From: a virus
Virus record (IMG/VR): IMGVR_UViG_3300042923_001785
Coordinates: 1-45,334 of that record
Length of the DNA: 45,334 bases
Strand: one strand, 5' to 3'
Below the pieces are notes generated by a model. It had not been told where the DNA came from. It saw only the letters and a list, made by a program, of their open reading frames with translations, and did not search any database. Shown piece after piece: positions 31,291 through 40,902 of the stretch. Positions within the stretch are counted from its first letter, which is position 1, and each line of letters begins with the position of its first letter. The position numbers and the translations under genes are program-made.

Positions 31291-32340
31291 ATGGGTGGAA
31301 CTTTTACCTCTCAGAATAAAATTCTTCCTGGTGCATATCTCAATTTCAGAACTAACGCACCGCTATCGATTACCTTGGGCGACAGGGGAACGGTTGTATT
31401 GTTACAGGAAATGAGCGTAGGTGTACAAGGAGAAATGTATATCATTACAGCGCTTGACTCGGGTCAGTACCCAGAAGGTGCTACAGCTACAGATAAGTTG
31501 CTCGTCAACGAAGCATTGAAAGGTGCCAAGACAGTTATTGTATTTAATCTGGGTGCCACTGCTCATGATGCTGCAGACATTACAGCAGCACTAGCAGTAC
31601 TTAAGACTGTTGATTTTAACGTACTGGTTTATCCATATACTGGAGTAGGATTTACAGCTAATCAACTTGCAATCGCAACATGGGTAAAAGCCATGGTCGC
31701 TGAGGAGGGCGTAGGCATACAAGCCGTTCTGGCTGATTATGTAGCTGACAGCGAATTCATTATCAATGTAACACATGGTGTTGAATTGGTAGATGAGACC
31801 GTACTCACGGCAGCGCAAGCCACAGCATGGGTAGGCGGTGTTACTGCAGGTGCAAATATCAATCAATCCAACACCGGGCGAAAATATCTAGGTGCAATCG
31901 ATGTTGTTCCTAGGATGACTAAACTAGAGATGGAAGCTGCCATCACGGCCGGAGAGTTCATCTTTAAGGTGGATGCAGCTCAAAACGTTACTGCAGTATA
32001 TGATATCAACAGCTTAACAACGGTTACTGTGGATAAAGGTCCACAGTTCAAGAAGAACCGTGTAATTCGGACTCTCCAAGGTATCAACAATGATATCACA
32101 GAGATCTTCGAGAGTAACTATGTTGGCAAGACCAATAATAATGCCGATGGCAGGTCGCTTCTCAGAGCTACGCTGATTGAGTATTTCAATGAGCTTCAGA
32201 GGATGGCAGCTATCCAGAATTTTGTAGCCGAGGACGTTACGGTCACAGCCGGAACCGATTCCGATGCAGTTGTTATTGATTGCTACATCCAGCCGGTTGA
32301 TAGTATCGAAAAGATCTATATTACTGTTAACCTAACCTAA
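31291..32340 (+). CDS. Tail sheath protein (XkdK-like)
   Basis: 349 residues. MGGTFTSQNKILPGAYLNF is the characteristic start of PBSX XkdK-type sheaths. The C-terminal NFVAEDVTVTAGTDSDAVVI and YIQPVDSIEKIYITVNL also match. Its presence shows a contractile tail. GAAAGG precedes the ATG. Confidence 0.93.
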   Translation: MGGTFTSQNKILPGAYLNFRTNAPLSITLGDRGTVVLLQEMSVGVQGEMYIITALDSGQYPEGATATDKLLVNEALKGAKTVIVFNLGATAHDAADITAALAVLKTVDFNVLVYPYTGVGFTANQLAIATWVKAMVAEEGVGIQAVLADYVADSEFIINVTHGVELVDETVLTAAQATAWVGGVTAGANINQSNTGRKYLGAIDVVPRMTKLEMEAAITAGEFIFKVDAAQNVTAVYDINSLTTVTVDKGPQFKKNRVIRTLQGINNDITEIFESNYVGKTNNNADGRSLLRATLIEYFNELQRMAAIQNFVAEDVTVTAGTDSDAVVIDCYIQPVDSIEKIYITVNLT

Positions 32341-32360
32341 GAAAGGAGGATTAAGAAATT

Positions 32361-32837
32361 ATGGCAGATAATTATACAAGATTAGCCGATACCATATCCT
32401 CTAAGGAAGGCAAGGCATTTATCACCATCAATGGAATTAACAGAGAGTTATTTGAGATATCAAGCCTTAAAGCACAACTTGAACTTATCGTACAGGCGAG
32501 GCGAATGATGGGACACAGAATGACTCAGCATAAGGTAGTAGGTGCAGAGGGTACTGGAAGCATGACAATGTACTTCATGAATTCGGATATGCTTAGACTT
32601 GCCATTGCTTACATTAAAGAGGGCAAATATGGCGGATTAAAACTTCAAGTCAAAAACGAAGATGCTCAGTCCACTATTGGAGCTCAGGAAGTGGTATTAC
32701 TAAACGTATTACTAAAGACTATTCCGGTGGCAGTAATCGACGATCAGTCAGAGGATCCTATCACGATCGATACTGACTTTACCTTTGATGATTTAGAGGG
32801 ATTGAGTTTCTTCGCTTTGCCGGAGAATTACAGATAA
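32361..32837 (+). CDS. Tail tube protein (XkdM-like)
   Basis: 158 residues. SSKEGKAFITINGINRELFE and RRMMGHRMTQHKVVG followed by GTGSMTMYFMNS mark the XkdM tail-core family. GAAAGGAGG precedes the ATG. A terminator-like hairpin follows. Confidence 0.93.
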   Translation: MADNYTRLADTISSKEGKAFITINGINRELFEISSLKAQLELIVQARRMMGHRMTQHKVVGAEGTGSMTMYFMNSDMLRLAIAYIKEGKYGGLKLQVKNEDAQSTIGAQEVVLLNVLLKTIPVAVIDDQSEDPITIDTDFTFDDLEGLSFFALPENYR

Positions 32838-32852
32838 ATTACAACCATTAGT

Positions 32853-32884
32853 GGGGAGGCTTACACAGCTCCCTTATTATTTTA
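32853..32884 (+). terminator. Terminator-like hairpin after the tube gene
   Basis: GGGGAGGC-TTACACA-GCTCCC, with a bulge, followed by TTATTATTTT. Probably a partial terminator that lowers expression of the chaperone and tape-measure genes. Confidence 0.45.
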
Positions 32885-32897
32885 GAGGAGGAACTTT

Positions 32898-33305
32898 ATG
32901 AGTTCATTAAAAGCGTTTCTTAATCCGATACAGACGGAAAGTAAAGAAGTGATAGTATCTAAGCGGTTTATGGAAGATGGCAAGCCCGTTCCATTTATTA
33001 TCAGACCGATAACGCAAGAAGAAAATAAGATGCTTATCAAAAAGTTTACGAAAAAGAACGACAAGAAGGGCACTGAGACTTTCGATAGGACCGAGTATGT
33101 TTCAGCTTTGACTGCAACCGCAGTTGTGTTTCCAGATCTAACAAGCGCAGATCTACAGAAAGCTCATGGAGTATTAGGAGAATCGGCATTACTACAAAAG
33201 ATGCTTTATATTGGCGAGTATGCAGAGTTATCCATGGCGGTGCAGGAGTTAAGCGGACTTGATGCAGACATCAATGAGGATATCGAAGAGGTAAAAAACG
33301 CATAA
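32898..33305 (+). CDS. Tail assembly chaperone (XkdN-like, zero-frame product)
   Basis: 135 residues matching the PBSX XkdN family: SSLKAFLNPIQTESKEVIVS, IIRPITQEENKMLIKKF, and an acidic end EDIEEVKNA. AGAGGAGG lies upstream. Near the 3' end A-AAA-AAC in the reading register XXX-YYY-Z allows a -1 shift that adds a C-terminal extension. It works with the extended form to guide tail-tube polymerisation around the tape measure. Confidence 0.9.
   Translation: MSSLKAFLNPIQTESKEVIVSKRFMEDGKPVPFIIRPITQEENKMLIKKFTKKNDKKGTETFDRTEYVSALTATAVVFPDLTSADLQKAHGVLGESALLQKMLYIGEYAELSMAVQELSGLDADINEDIEEVKNA
33293..33299 (+). other. -1 ribosomal frameshift site (A-AAA-AAC)
   Basis: The heptamer A-AAA-AAC is in the correct register (GTA AAA AAC) two codons before the zero-frame stop. 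A shift leads to CGC ATA AGG CAG and opens a 57-residue frame. Confidence 0.85.
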
Positions 33306-33472
33306 GGCAGAATGATGCTGAATTTGGTTTGGCTCATTTTGCACTGCAGAAACTCCATATTCTCCCGTCAGTAATTGCAAATATGGATGATAAAGAAAAA
33401 GCCTTTTTATTCGCAAGTATTCAGCTGCGGATAGAAGAGGAAAAGAAACATCTTCCGAAGGGAGGTAAATAG
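33299..33472 (+). CDS. Frameshift extension of the tail chaperone
   Basis: 57 codons in the -1 frame, beginning RIRQNDAEFGLAHFALQKL and ending EEEKKHLPKGGK. It has no start codon or ribosome site of its own. The fused product would be 134 plus 57 residues (191 aa). It is the GT-type partner of a G/GT pair as known in lambda and other tailed phages. Confidence 0.82.
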   Translation, partial: RIRQNDAEFGLAHFALQKLHILPSVIANMDDKEKAFLFASIQLRIEEEKKHLPKGGK

Positions 33473-33474
33473 CA

Positions 33475-35523
33475 ATGAATTTAAGTGCAACTTTTAAGTT
33501 GTTCGATGGATATTCGAGCACTGCAGATAAGGTAAGCAGAAAAACTGATCAAGCCACTAATAAGATATTGAATGCCAGTGGTGCAACTGACAAATTTAAT
33601 CGAAGGCTCGAAGCAACCGGTGCAAGTGCTGGGAAGGCAAGTGGCGGACTGGGTAAATTTATAAGTATGGCGGTATTAGTCGGCGGAGCCTTAAAAGGCA
33701 TGAATATTGACGATAACTATACAAATACAGGAGCAAGATTAAAACTAATAAACGACGGATTACAAACACAAGCCGAGTTGCAAGACAAAATTATGGCTTC
33801 TGCTAATCGGTCAAGGGGCGCTTATGGTGAAATAGCTGCCGCAATCGGAAAGATGGGCATAAATGCAGCAGATGCCTTTGGTTCCAATGACGAACTAATA
33901 GAGTTTACAGAGCTAGTCCAAAAGTCATTTAAGGTTGGTGGCGCCACCTCGGGCGAACAATCTTCTGCAATGCTCCAATTAACCCAAGCAATGAGTGCAG
34001 GGGTTTTACAGGGCGATGAATTTAGGTCAATAGCAGATGCAGCCCCTCTAATTCTTAATGCAGTAGCTAAATATACAGGCAAATCCAGAGGTGAGCTAAA
34101 GAAATTAGCCGCAGAGGGATATATTACAAGTGAAATGATGAAAAAGGCCATGTTCATGGCTAGTAAGGATATAAACGGTCAGTTCGCAACAATGCCTATG
34201 ACATTTACCGATATTTGGAACAGGATTACAAATGATGCTACTGATGCATTTGGACCGTTAATGAAGAGGATTAGCAATATTATTAACGGTGATAAATTTC
34301 GAAAATTTCTTGATAAAATTGAAATGGGTTTGTACGGAATGGCTAATGCTGCAGATAAAGCACTTGATGGTATGATCGGAATATATGATTACATTAGCTC
34401 TAACTGGAACAAAATAGAACCCATTGTATATGGTGCAGTGGCTGCATGGGGCGCATACAAACTGGCGCTACTAGGTGTTAAAGCCGCCCAATGGGCTGTT
34501 AACCTTGTTACTATGGCTAATCCCATAGGGCTTGTTATAGTATTAGTTACTGCTTTAGCTGCTGCCTTTGTGATGTTATGGGAAAAAAGCGAAGGTTTTC
34601 GATCGTTCTTTACAAACATGTGGGCCGAAAATTTTAAATCATTGGGACATTTTTATAATGTTTTTACAGTCATTTATAACGAGGTATACAGTCTACAAAA
34701 TAAAATAACTACATTCCTTCAGGCATTTGTACTTGCATTTGGATATTGTGCATCAGCCGCTATCGAAATAGGTGCCAATATGGCAAAAGCAATAATTAGC
34801 TCATTCGGATTTATTGTGGATGCAATTAATCTTACTATTGCTCAGTACAATCAGGTTGCTAAATTGCTCGGCATGAAAACAATTGATGTTAAGTTTAATA
34901 AGGACGGTTTGAGTGGTTTTATAGATGGTGCAGCGCAGGACGCTATTTATAAGATAAATGGGACTACTAAGGGTTTGGCGGATATATTGGAAGGCGCAAA
35001 GGAAGAGCCTTTAAAGAAAGTTGATGAATTATTGGGTTTAGAAAAGACACCTTCAGTCATGGATAACAAAAAGAATTTAGCATTCTCTCAGAACAGATAT
35101 GAGAAAGATTTATTGGGATTAACAAATCCGAAGTTTGATGATGTAGTGGAGGGAATGGCTGGCAAACTTAAGAATTTTACTATATCAGGATGGCTTAAAG
35201 ATACATTCAGCAGCCTTACTAATGAATTGACAGGTGCCATGAAAGGATTTGATAATCCTTTAAATCTTGATGACCCTTTGTTGGTTGAGGGCACAGGAGC
35301 CAATGGATCCATCCAAGTTGATATGTCAACCGAAGATCTTCGGTACCTGCGGGATATCGCAGAAAGGGAATACATCAATAAATTCTCTACGGCTACTTTG
35401 GCACCTAATGTATCATTTACTTTTGGTGATATCCACGAGAAAACAGATGTCAACGAATTAAAAGGCACGCTGGAAATGCTGATGCGTGAAGAGATAGCAG
35501 TAGCTGCTGAGGGGGCATATTAA
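33475..35523 (+). CDS. Tape measure protein
   Basis: 682 residues. An N-terminal tape-measure domain (SRGAYGEIAAAIGKMGINAADAF, QLTQAMSAGVLQGDEFRSIAD) is followed by hydrophobic helices in the middle (VKAAQWAVNLVTMANPIGLV) and a helical tail. By the usual rule of about 0.15 nm per residue it would set a tail near 100 nm. GGGAGG lies before the ATG, and the gene begins two bases after the chaperone extension stop. Confidence 0.93.
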   Translation: MNLSATFKLFDGYSSTADKVSRKTDQATNKILNASGATDKFNRRLEATGASAGKASGGLGKFISMAVLVGGALKGMNIDDNYTNTGARLKLINDGLQTQAELQDKIMASANRSRGAYGEIAAAIGKMGINAADAFGSNDELIEFTELVQKSFKVGGATSGEQSSAMLQLTQAMSAGVLQGDEFRSIADAAPLILNAVAKYTGKSRGELKKLAAEGYITSEMMKKAMFMASKDINGQFATMPMTFTDIWNRITNDATDAFGPLMKRISNIINGDKFRKFLDKIEMGLYGMANAADKALDGMIGIYDYISSNWNKIEPIVYGAVAAWGAYKLALLGVKAAQWAVNLVTMANPIGLVIVLVTALAAAFVMLWEKSEGFRSFFTNMWAENFKSLGHFYNVFTVIYNEVYSLQNKITTFLQAFVLAFGYCASAAIEIGANMAKAIISSFGFIVDAINLTIAQYNQVAKLLGMKTIDVKFNKDGLSGFIDGAAQDAIYKINGTTKGLADILEGAKEEPLKKVDELLGLEKTPSVMDNKKNLAFSQNRYEKDLLGLTNPKFDDVVEGMAGKLKNFTISGWLKDTFSSLTNELTGAMKGFDNPLNLDDPLLVEGTGANGSIQVDMSTEDLRYLRDIAEREYINKFSTATLAPNVSFTFGDIHEKTDVNELKGTLEMLMREEIAVAAEGAY

Positions 35524-36387
35524 ATGAACAATTATGCGATATTTTTTGATAAGGATGGCATTGTATACCAGCTCCCAGTTAATCCGGAAGAAATGAAAGT
35601 AAGTACGGTGCAGGCTAATGAAAAATATGAAATATTGAAACTCGGTCAGATTGTAGTACCTACTCATTTGGAACTTACGGAATATAGCTTTGAGTGTGAA
35701 TTTCCATCGATTAAGATAGGAGTGTTAGCAGGAGCTATAATTGGCTCGTCTACTGCCGCTGGTTTTTCCTTACGAAGTTATCTCGGTGTTCCGCATTATG
35801 CTGAGACTTCAAGCGGTTTTATGGGAGCTGATTCCTATCTTGCCTTATTTGACGAGTGGAGAAAAAAGAATGAACCGGTACGTTTTATTGCATCTAACGG
35901 AATTGGAGAAGACATCAACTCGCTTGTACTTATCGAAAGCCTTGAAATCACCGAGAAAGCCGGAGAAGAAGGCGACAAATACGTTAGTTTTAGGCTGCTG
36001 GAATACAGGGAATATGGAAAGCGGACGATGGTTAATGTTGGCGGATCTGTGGTTCTCGGAGCGGCAATGGCTGTTGGTACCAAGAAAAAAATAGTTAATG
36101 AAGTGACCAACCCGAAGTCAAATGGGTATCATATCGTGAAGTTCGGCGAATCGCTTTGGGCGATAGCAAAGAAATACTATGGAGACGGGGCTAAGTGCAA
36201 TATTATCTATAACGCGAATAAGGATAAAATCAAAAATCCATCAGTAATAAAGGTTGGCTGGAAGCTTAAGATACCGGATAAAAGCCAATTTTCTAAGTAT
36301 TCCGCTGCCTTGCCCAAGACGATTACCAAAGAGCCTACACTCCCGAAGTTTACAGGTGGCTCCAGGGCGATCCAAGAAAGGGCATAG
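35524..36387 (+). CDS. LysM-containing tail protein (XkdP-like)
   Basis: 287 residues. The N-terminal part (DKDGIVYQLPVNPEEMKVS) belongs to the XkdP family. Residues about 202-252 are a LysM domain: YHIVKFGESLWAIAKKYYG, NIIYNANKDKI, WKLKIP. LysM binds peptidoglycan or serves in baseplate hub assembly. Confidence 0.9.
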   Translation: MNNYAIFFDKDGIVYQLPVNPEEMKVSTVQANEKYEILKLGQIVVPTHLELTEYSFECEFPSIKIGVLAGAIIGSSTAAGFSLRSYLGVPHYAETSSGFMGADSYLALFDEWRKKNEPVRFIASNGIGEDINSLVLIESLEITEKAGEEGDKYVSFRLLEYREYGKRTMVNVGGSVVLGAAMAVGTKKKIVNEVTNPKSNGYHIVKFGESLWAIAKKYYGDGAKCNIIYNANKDKIKNPSVIKVGWKLKIPDKSQFSKYSAALPKTITKEPTLPKFTGGSRAIQERA

Positions 36388-36395
36388 GTGACGGT

Positions 36396-37331
36396 ATGGA
36401 GTTCTTAATCGAGGTCAACTCAGAAGTTTATGAAATCAGCGAGCTTGTGAAATCCGTATCGTGGCAAGATAGATTAAACGATGGATGCAGCAAGCTCGAA
36501 TTTTCCTTCACTGACGATGATTTGAAGTTAGAAAACGGAGCTATAGTCCGATTTACCGATGGCGATATTAAGTTTTTCGGTATGGTATTTAAGCATGGGC
36601 GGAATAAAAAGAAAGAAATTACAGTCACGGCATATGACATGCTGAGATACGCCAAAGCTAAAGATACAATCATATCAAAAGGCGAAACAGCAACAACCCT
36701 AGTTAAAAAAATGTGTAATTACCTTGGTCTTAAGACGGGTAAACTCACAGATACAGTATATAAGCTCTCCACAGCCCCACATGATGATAAAACTTGGCTT
36801 GATATAATTTGCTCCGCTATTAGTGAAACACTTACGAATAAAGGCAAGTGGTACTCACTCAGAGATGAATACGGAAGTATAGCTTTGAGAGACTTGGAAG
36901 AATTGAAGCTTGACCTGGTGCTTGGTGATGAAAGCCTTTGCTATGATTATGAGTACGAAAAATCTATTGATGAGAATTTTTATAATGTCGTTAAGCTTGT
37001 TAGTGACAATGAATCCACTGGCAAAAGAGATACTTATATTGTTAAGGATGGTAATTCAATATCGAATTACGGCATACTGCAGTATTTTGAAGTGCTTGAC
37101 AAAAACGGTAATCCATCTCAGATAAAAGCCAAAGCAGATATACTGCTAGGCCTTTATAACCGAGAGGCAGAAACACTCACATTGAAATGCCTGGGCGACA
37201 CTAGGGTGAGGGCTGGAAACAGCTTTTATGCAAGCATTAAGGATATTGATATGAATAAAAGACTTATTGTCCGGTCGGTAACTCATGAATTTTTACCTGT
37301 CCACACCATGAGCTTGGAGGTAATGATATGA
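36396..37331 (+). CDS. Baseplate hub protein (XkdQ-like)
   Basis: 311 residues. EFLIEVNSEVYEISELVKS, GAIVRFTDGDIKFFGMVFK and a final MNKRLIVRSVTHEFLPVHTMSLEV fit the XkdQ/gpD-like baseplate hub. The ribosome site is weak (GGTGACGG). The stop overlaps the next start (ATGA). Confidence 0.9.
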   Translation: MEFLIEVNSEVYEISELVKSVSWQDRLNDGCSKLEFSFTDDDLKLENGAIVRFTDGDIKFFGMVFKHGRNKKKEITVTAYDMLRYAKAKDTIISKGETATTLVKKMCNYLGLKTGKLTDTVYKLSTAPHDDKTWLDIICSAISETLTNKGKWYSLRDEYGSIALRDLEELKLDLVLGDESLCYDYEYEKSIDENFYNVVKLVSDNESTGKRDTYIVKDGNSISNYGILQYFEVLDKNGNPSQIKAKADILLGLYNREAETLTLKCLGDTRVRAGNSFYASIKDIDMNKRLIVRSVTHEFLPVHTMSLEVMI

Positions 37332-37561
37332 TAAGCGAAATCAAGATTATAGTACAAAACTATCTGAATAATGCAAAACTCTGCAGTCTAATGGTGGGTA
37401 CTGTGACCGATGATGGAATCCGGATAAGCGATAGATTGGTATTACCGTACGAGCTTATCGTAGGCAATCTAAAAGGCACAGTCATAACCGGACAGAAGGT
37501 AAGGCTCCTTCGCAATCTTGGCGGCCAGCAATTTTACATCTTGGAGGTGATCAACGATTGA
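37328..37561 (+). CDS. DUF2577 baseplate protein (XkdR-like)
   Basis: 77 residues. An OB-like beta barrel pattern (CSLMVGTVTDDGIRISDRLVL, GTVITGQKVRLLRNLGGQQFYI). The family occurs between XkdQ and XkdS in PBSX. Overlaps the next start. Confidence 0.88.
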   Translation: MISEIKIIVQNYLNNAKLCSLMVGTVTDDGIRISDRLVLPYELIVGNLKGTVITGQKVRLLRNLGGQQFYILEVIND

Positions 37562-37944
37562 GTATGCTAACAACGGATTTAGCCGTCACGGAAGATCTGG
37601 AAACCTCTAAGACATATAAACTATCTCCGGACAAGATACAAGGTTTAACTTACGATTTAGGAGCATTGGAACAAGCTATATATAAAGTGTTAAATACCGA
37701 AAAGTATAAACATCCGATATATAGTTTTTCTTATGGCATGGAACTTGAAAGCCTTATAGGAAAAGATAGGACCTATGTACAGATTGAATTGAAAAGGCGC
37801 ATAAAGGAAGGTCTATTGAATGATGAGAGGATCCAGAATATTGATAATTTCAGTTTTACTGTTACCGGTGATGAACTGCTGTGTACCTTTGATGTCCGGA
37901 GCATATACGGCGATTTAACAATAAGGAAAGAGGTGAATGTCTGA
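37558..37944 (+). CDS. DUF2634 baseplate protein (XkdS-like)
   Basis: 128 residues, TTG start with GGAGGTGATC upstream. SKTYKLSPDKIQGLTYDLGALEQAIYKVL and HPIYSFSYGMELESLIGKD identify the XkdS/gpW-like (gp25-like lysozyme-domain) family. It links hub and wedge in the baseplate. Confidence 0.9.
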   Translation: MSMLTTDLAVTEDLETSKTYKLSPDKIQGLTYDLGALEQAIYKVLNTEKYKHPIYSFSYGMELESLIGKDRTYVQIELKRRIKEGLLNDERIQNIDNFSFTVTGDELLCTFDVRSIYGDLTIRKEVNV

Positions 37945-38960
37945 TGTGGGAAGATATGACCTATGAAAATATACTAAATGATATGCTTAACAGGGTAACA
38001 TCAGACGTAGACAAAAGAGAAGGGTCCGTAATCTTTGATGCATTGGCTCCATGCGCTTATCAATTGGCACAGAATTATTTTTATCTGAATGCTTTTATTG
38101 ACCTAGTATCAGGCGATACAGCAATCGGAGAGTACCTTGATAGGGTTGTGGCAGACTACGGAATCACCCGAAAACCTGCTACATATGCGGTGAGGAAGAT
38201 TACATCCACAGGTGCGGTCGATATCGGCACCAGATGGGGCTTAAATGATACAAGCTATGTAATAACAGAAATGTTATCTGAAAACATTTATAGAGCTGCT
38301 TGTGGGCAACTGGGCGAAGTCGGGAACCAGTACAGCGGAGCCCTTGAAAATATAGATAACGTATCCGGGATAACCGCCGTATTAACAGACATTATTACAT
38401 CCGGACAGGATGAGGAAACGGATGTTAACCTTAGGGAAAGATTTTATACCTACCTGCAGAGACCATCTACCACCGGTAACGCATTCAATTACCAAAAATG
38501 GGCTCTTGATGTTCCTGGAATAGGCGATGCAAAGGTATTTCCACTATGGAATGGTGCGGGTTCGGTTAAAGTACTGATCGTTAACAATGATATGGAAATT
38601 GATCCATCTTTGGAACCAGTTGTTCATGGTTATATCGAAACGGTTAGACCGATCGGTGCAACTGTTACAGTGGATAGTCCAGGAGAAAAAATCATTGGCT
38701 TAACTGCAAACATAGCGATGGATGGATCTGCTACATATGAGTCGATTGTATCCTATTTTACAGATCAAATAGCAGCTTACTTTAAAGGCTTAATATTTGA
38801 TACTTATAGTGTTAGTTATGCAAAGGTCGGCAGTTTATTGCTATCTACTCCGGGAGTATTAGATTACAATACGCTGCTCATTAACGGAGGAGCTTCTAAT
38901 ATTACCATAGCTGACACAGAGATGCCAATCGTAGGCTCAATAACTCTCACGGAGGTATAA
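37944..38960 (+). CDS. Baseplate J protein (XkdT-like)
   Basis: 338 residues. NRVTSDVDKREGSVIFDALAP, NLRERFYTYLQRPSTTGNAFNYQKWALDVPGIG and a C-terminal LLLSTPGVLDYN mark the phage P2 gpJ family, which forms the baseplate edge. Confidence 0.95.
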   Translation: MWEDMTYENILNDMLNRVTSDVDKREGSVIFDALAPCAYQLAQNYFYLNAFIDLVSGDTAIGEYLDRVVADYGITRKPATYAVRKITSTGAVDIGTRWGLNDTSYVITEMLSENIYRAACGQLGEVGNQYSGALENIDNVSGITAVLTDIITSGQDEETDVNLRERFYTYLQRPSTTGNAFNYQKWALDVPGIGDAKVFPLWNGAGSVKVLIVNNDMEIDPSLEPVVHGYIETVRPIGATVTVDSPGEKIIGLTANIAMDGSATYESIVSYFTDQIAAYFKGLIFDTYSVSYAKVGSLLLSTPGVLDYNTLLINGGASNITIADTEMPIVGSITLTEV

Positions 38961-38961
38961 T

Positions 38962-39498
38962 ATGGACTTAATGGATTTGCTACCGGATCAATATGCATCA
39001 AATAATACTATGAAAGAGCTGCAGAGCATATTAAGCGGAAAGATAAATAATATTGCCTCCGGATTTAATGAAACAATAAACCAGTGTTTTGTTAGCACCG
39101 CAACCAACTTGTTGAGCCGGTACGAAAAAATATATGGTTTAAATGTAGATGTATCAAAAAGTAATGAATTTCGCAGGGAGCGGATTATAGCAAGAGCAAG
39201 AGGTATCGGAACAGTTACGGCCAAGATGATTGAAGAAGTGGCTATGTCTTATTCAAACGGGGAAGTTGAGGTTATCGAAGATCCTGCAAACTATAGCTTT
39301 AAGATTAAATTTGTAGGTACCAAAGGTCTCCCGCCGAACATGGCCGACTTAACCTTGACCATCGAAGAGATTAAACCGGCACATATGGCATTTGCTTTTG
39401 AGTATGTATATAGGACACACACAGAGCTGTCAATATATACTCATGATCAGTTAGATGCCTTTGCGCATGAACATTTAAGGGAAGGAGAGATGAACTAA
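38962..39498 (+). CDS. DUF2313 tail protein (XkdU-like)
   Basis: 178 residues. ATNLLSRYEKIYGLNVDVS, FRRERIIARARGIGTVTAKM and YSFKIKFVGTKGLPPNMADL fit YmfQ/XkdU. The gene lies two bases after the gpJ-like gene and its stop overlaps the fibre start. Confidence 0.92.
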   Translation: MDLMDLLPDQYASNNTMKELQSILSGKINNIASGFNETINQCFVSTATNLLSRYEKIYGLNVDVSKSNEFRRERIIARARGIGTVTAKMIEEVAMSYSNGEVEVIEDPANYSFKIKFVGTKGLPPNMADLTLTIEEIKPAHMAFAFEYVYRTHTELSIYTHDQLDAFAHEHLREGEMN

Positions 39499-40877
39499 TG
39501 TCCACTCAAACAACAAATTTCGGGCTGACTAAGGATGCCGGCACGGATTATTACAATATCGATACCATTAACAAAAATATTGACAGGATAGATGTAGCGT
39601 TAGGTAATACAGCTAAATTTGAGACTGCAGGAGGTACTGCGACGGCAATCACCCTGTCAGGTATCTCTTTGACAGATGGCAACAGTAAGACATTTATTGT
39701 ATCGGCCAATAATAATGGAGCTGCTACAAAAATTAATAATAAACCATTATATAAACCAGGCACAACAACAGCTCCCAAGCTGACTGCCGGAAAGGCAGTA
39801 ACGGTTTGGTATAATGCTGCAGGTGATTGTTTTTTTATCAAGGCTAGTGCGGAGGGTGATGCCAAAGCTGAACACGTACTAGCACCATACACATTCAGCA
39901 ATAGCGAAGACACAGGAGTTGTAGGTACAATACCAATATTACAGCCCGAGATAGGTGCCGCTGGTATCTATGCAAGAAGTGTGATACAAGACGCAGGACA
40001 CCTTCATTTTCAGATTGATAGGTATTCATATACTTCTGAGCTAAACTGGGTAGTTTCATATCAACCAGACCTAGTTCCTGCTAATATCTTAGGAGGTAAA
40101 AATATAGGTGGGGTACAAGGAAGTATTCCTATTGTCAACCCTCATGAAGCAGACAGGGTCAACGCAGCGGAAGCAGTCGCTGATGGCACGTATGCATACA
40201 TGAGGATAAGCCCGAACAGCTATTATAATGGTGTAAACTACATAAGAAGCCCGCAACCAGATTTAAGGGCAGCTAATATATTAAGTGGTAAAACTGTTAT
40301 GGGCGTGGCTGGGGCTATTCCACATAAGGCAGGAATGACGTATACCCCATCTACAAGTAATCAGGTTATATCAGAAGGACAGTATCTTGATGGTAACATC
40401 ACTGTATTAGGTGATGCAGACTTAATCCCTGCTAACATACTTAGTGGTAAAAACATCTTTGGTGTGGCCGGTACAATGTCTGCTATGCCAGCAGGAGTAC
40501 AACTTGCGATTGGTTCAACGCCAGTAATCAAAAGTTACAAGACTTTTGTAGACCTTTCTCAGTCCAGCCATTCTAAATATTATGTGCAAGTATCGGGAAT
40601 AGGGTTTGTTCCAGACATAATTGCAGTATATGGATTTGATGCTATCACATATAACACAGAGTTTGTTGGCATGAATAATGGCACACTCTACACGAGAACG
40701 AATACTGGTGGATGGACTAAGTCTATTTGTTGTGGTGGAACATTTTTCTTCTTAAATACAGAGGTTGCGAGTTCCGCGGCATACGTGGATAGCACAGGAT
40801 TTTTGTTGCCTGGTCCTAACAATCCAGGTAGCGCATCTTTATGTTACTGGTATGCAATAAAATTACCTATACATTAA
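39498..40877 (+). CDS. Tail fibre protein with glycine-rich repeats
   Basis: 459 residues. The N-terminal part reads TTNFGLTKDAGTDYYNIDTI, the usual attachment domain of Firmicute fibres. Three repeats of ANIL.GK.I.GV.G(T/A/S)I begin near residues 194, 257 and 310, with a related GVVGTIP near 140. The last 130 residues form a different, cysteine- and glycine-rich head domain (NGTLYTRTNTGGWTKS). Such fibres recognise the host surface. Confidence 0.85.
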   Translation: MSTQTTNFGLTKDAGTDYYNIDTINKNIDRIDVALGNTAKFETAGGTATAITLSGISLTDGNSKTFIVSANNNGAATKINNKPLYKPGTTTAPKLTAGKAVTVWYNAAGDCFFIKASAEGDAKAEHVLAPYTFSNSEDTGVVGTIPILQPEIGAAGIYARSVIQDAGHLHFQIDRYSYTSELNWVVSYQPDLVPANILGGKNIGGVQGSIPIVNPHEADRVNAAEAVADGTYAYMRISPNSYYNGVNYIRSPQPDLRAANILSGKTVMGVAGAIPHKAGMTYTPSTSNQVISEGQYLDGNITVLGDADLIPANILSGKNIFGVAGTMSAMPAGVQLAIGSTPVIKSYKTFVDLSQSSHSKYYVQVSGIGFVPDIIAVYGFDAITYNTEFVGMNNGTLYTRTNTGGWTKSICCGGTFFFLNTEVASSAAYVDSTGFLLPGPNNPGSASLCYWYAIKLPIH

Positions 40878-40902
40878 CATTAAATAATAGAGGAGATAAG
40901 TT

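Noticed and set aside
33302-33472. Separate gene after the tail chaperone
   Set aside because: The frame has no start codon or ribosome site near its beginning; the slippery heptamer in register explains it better as a frameshift extension.
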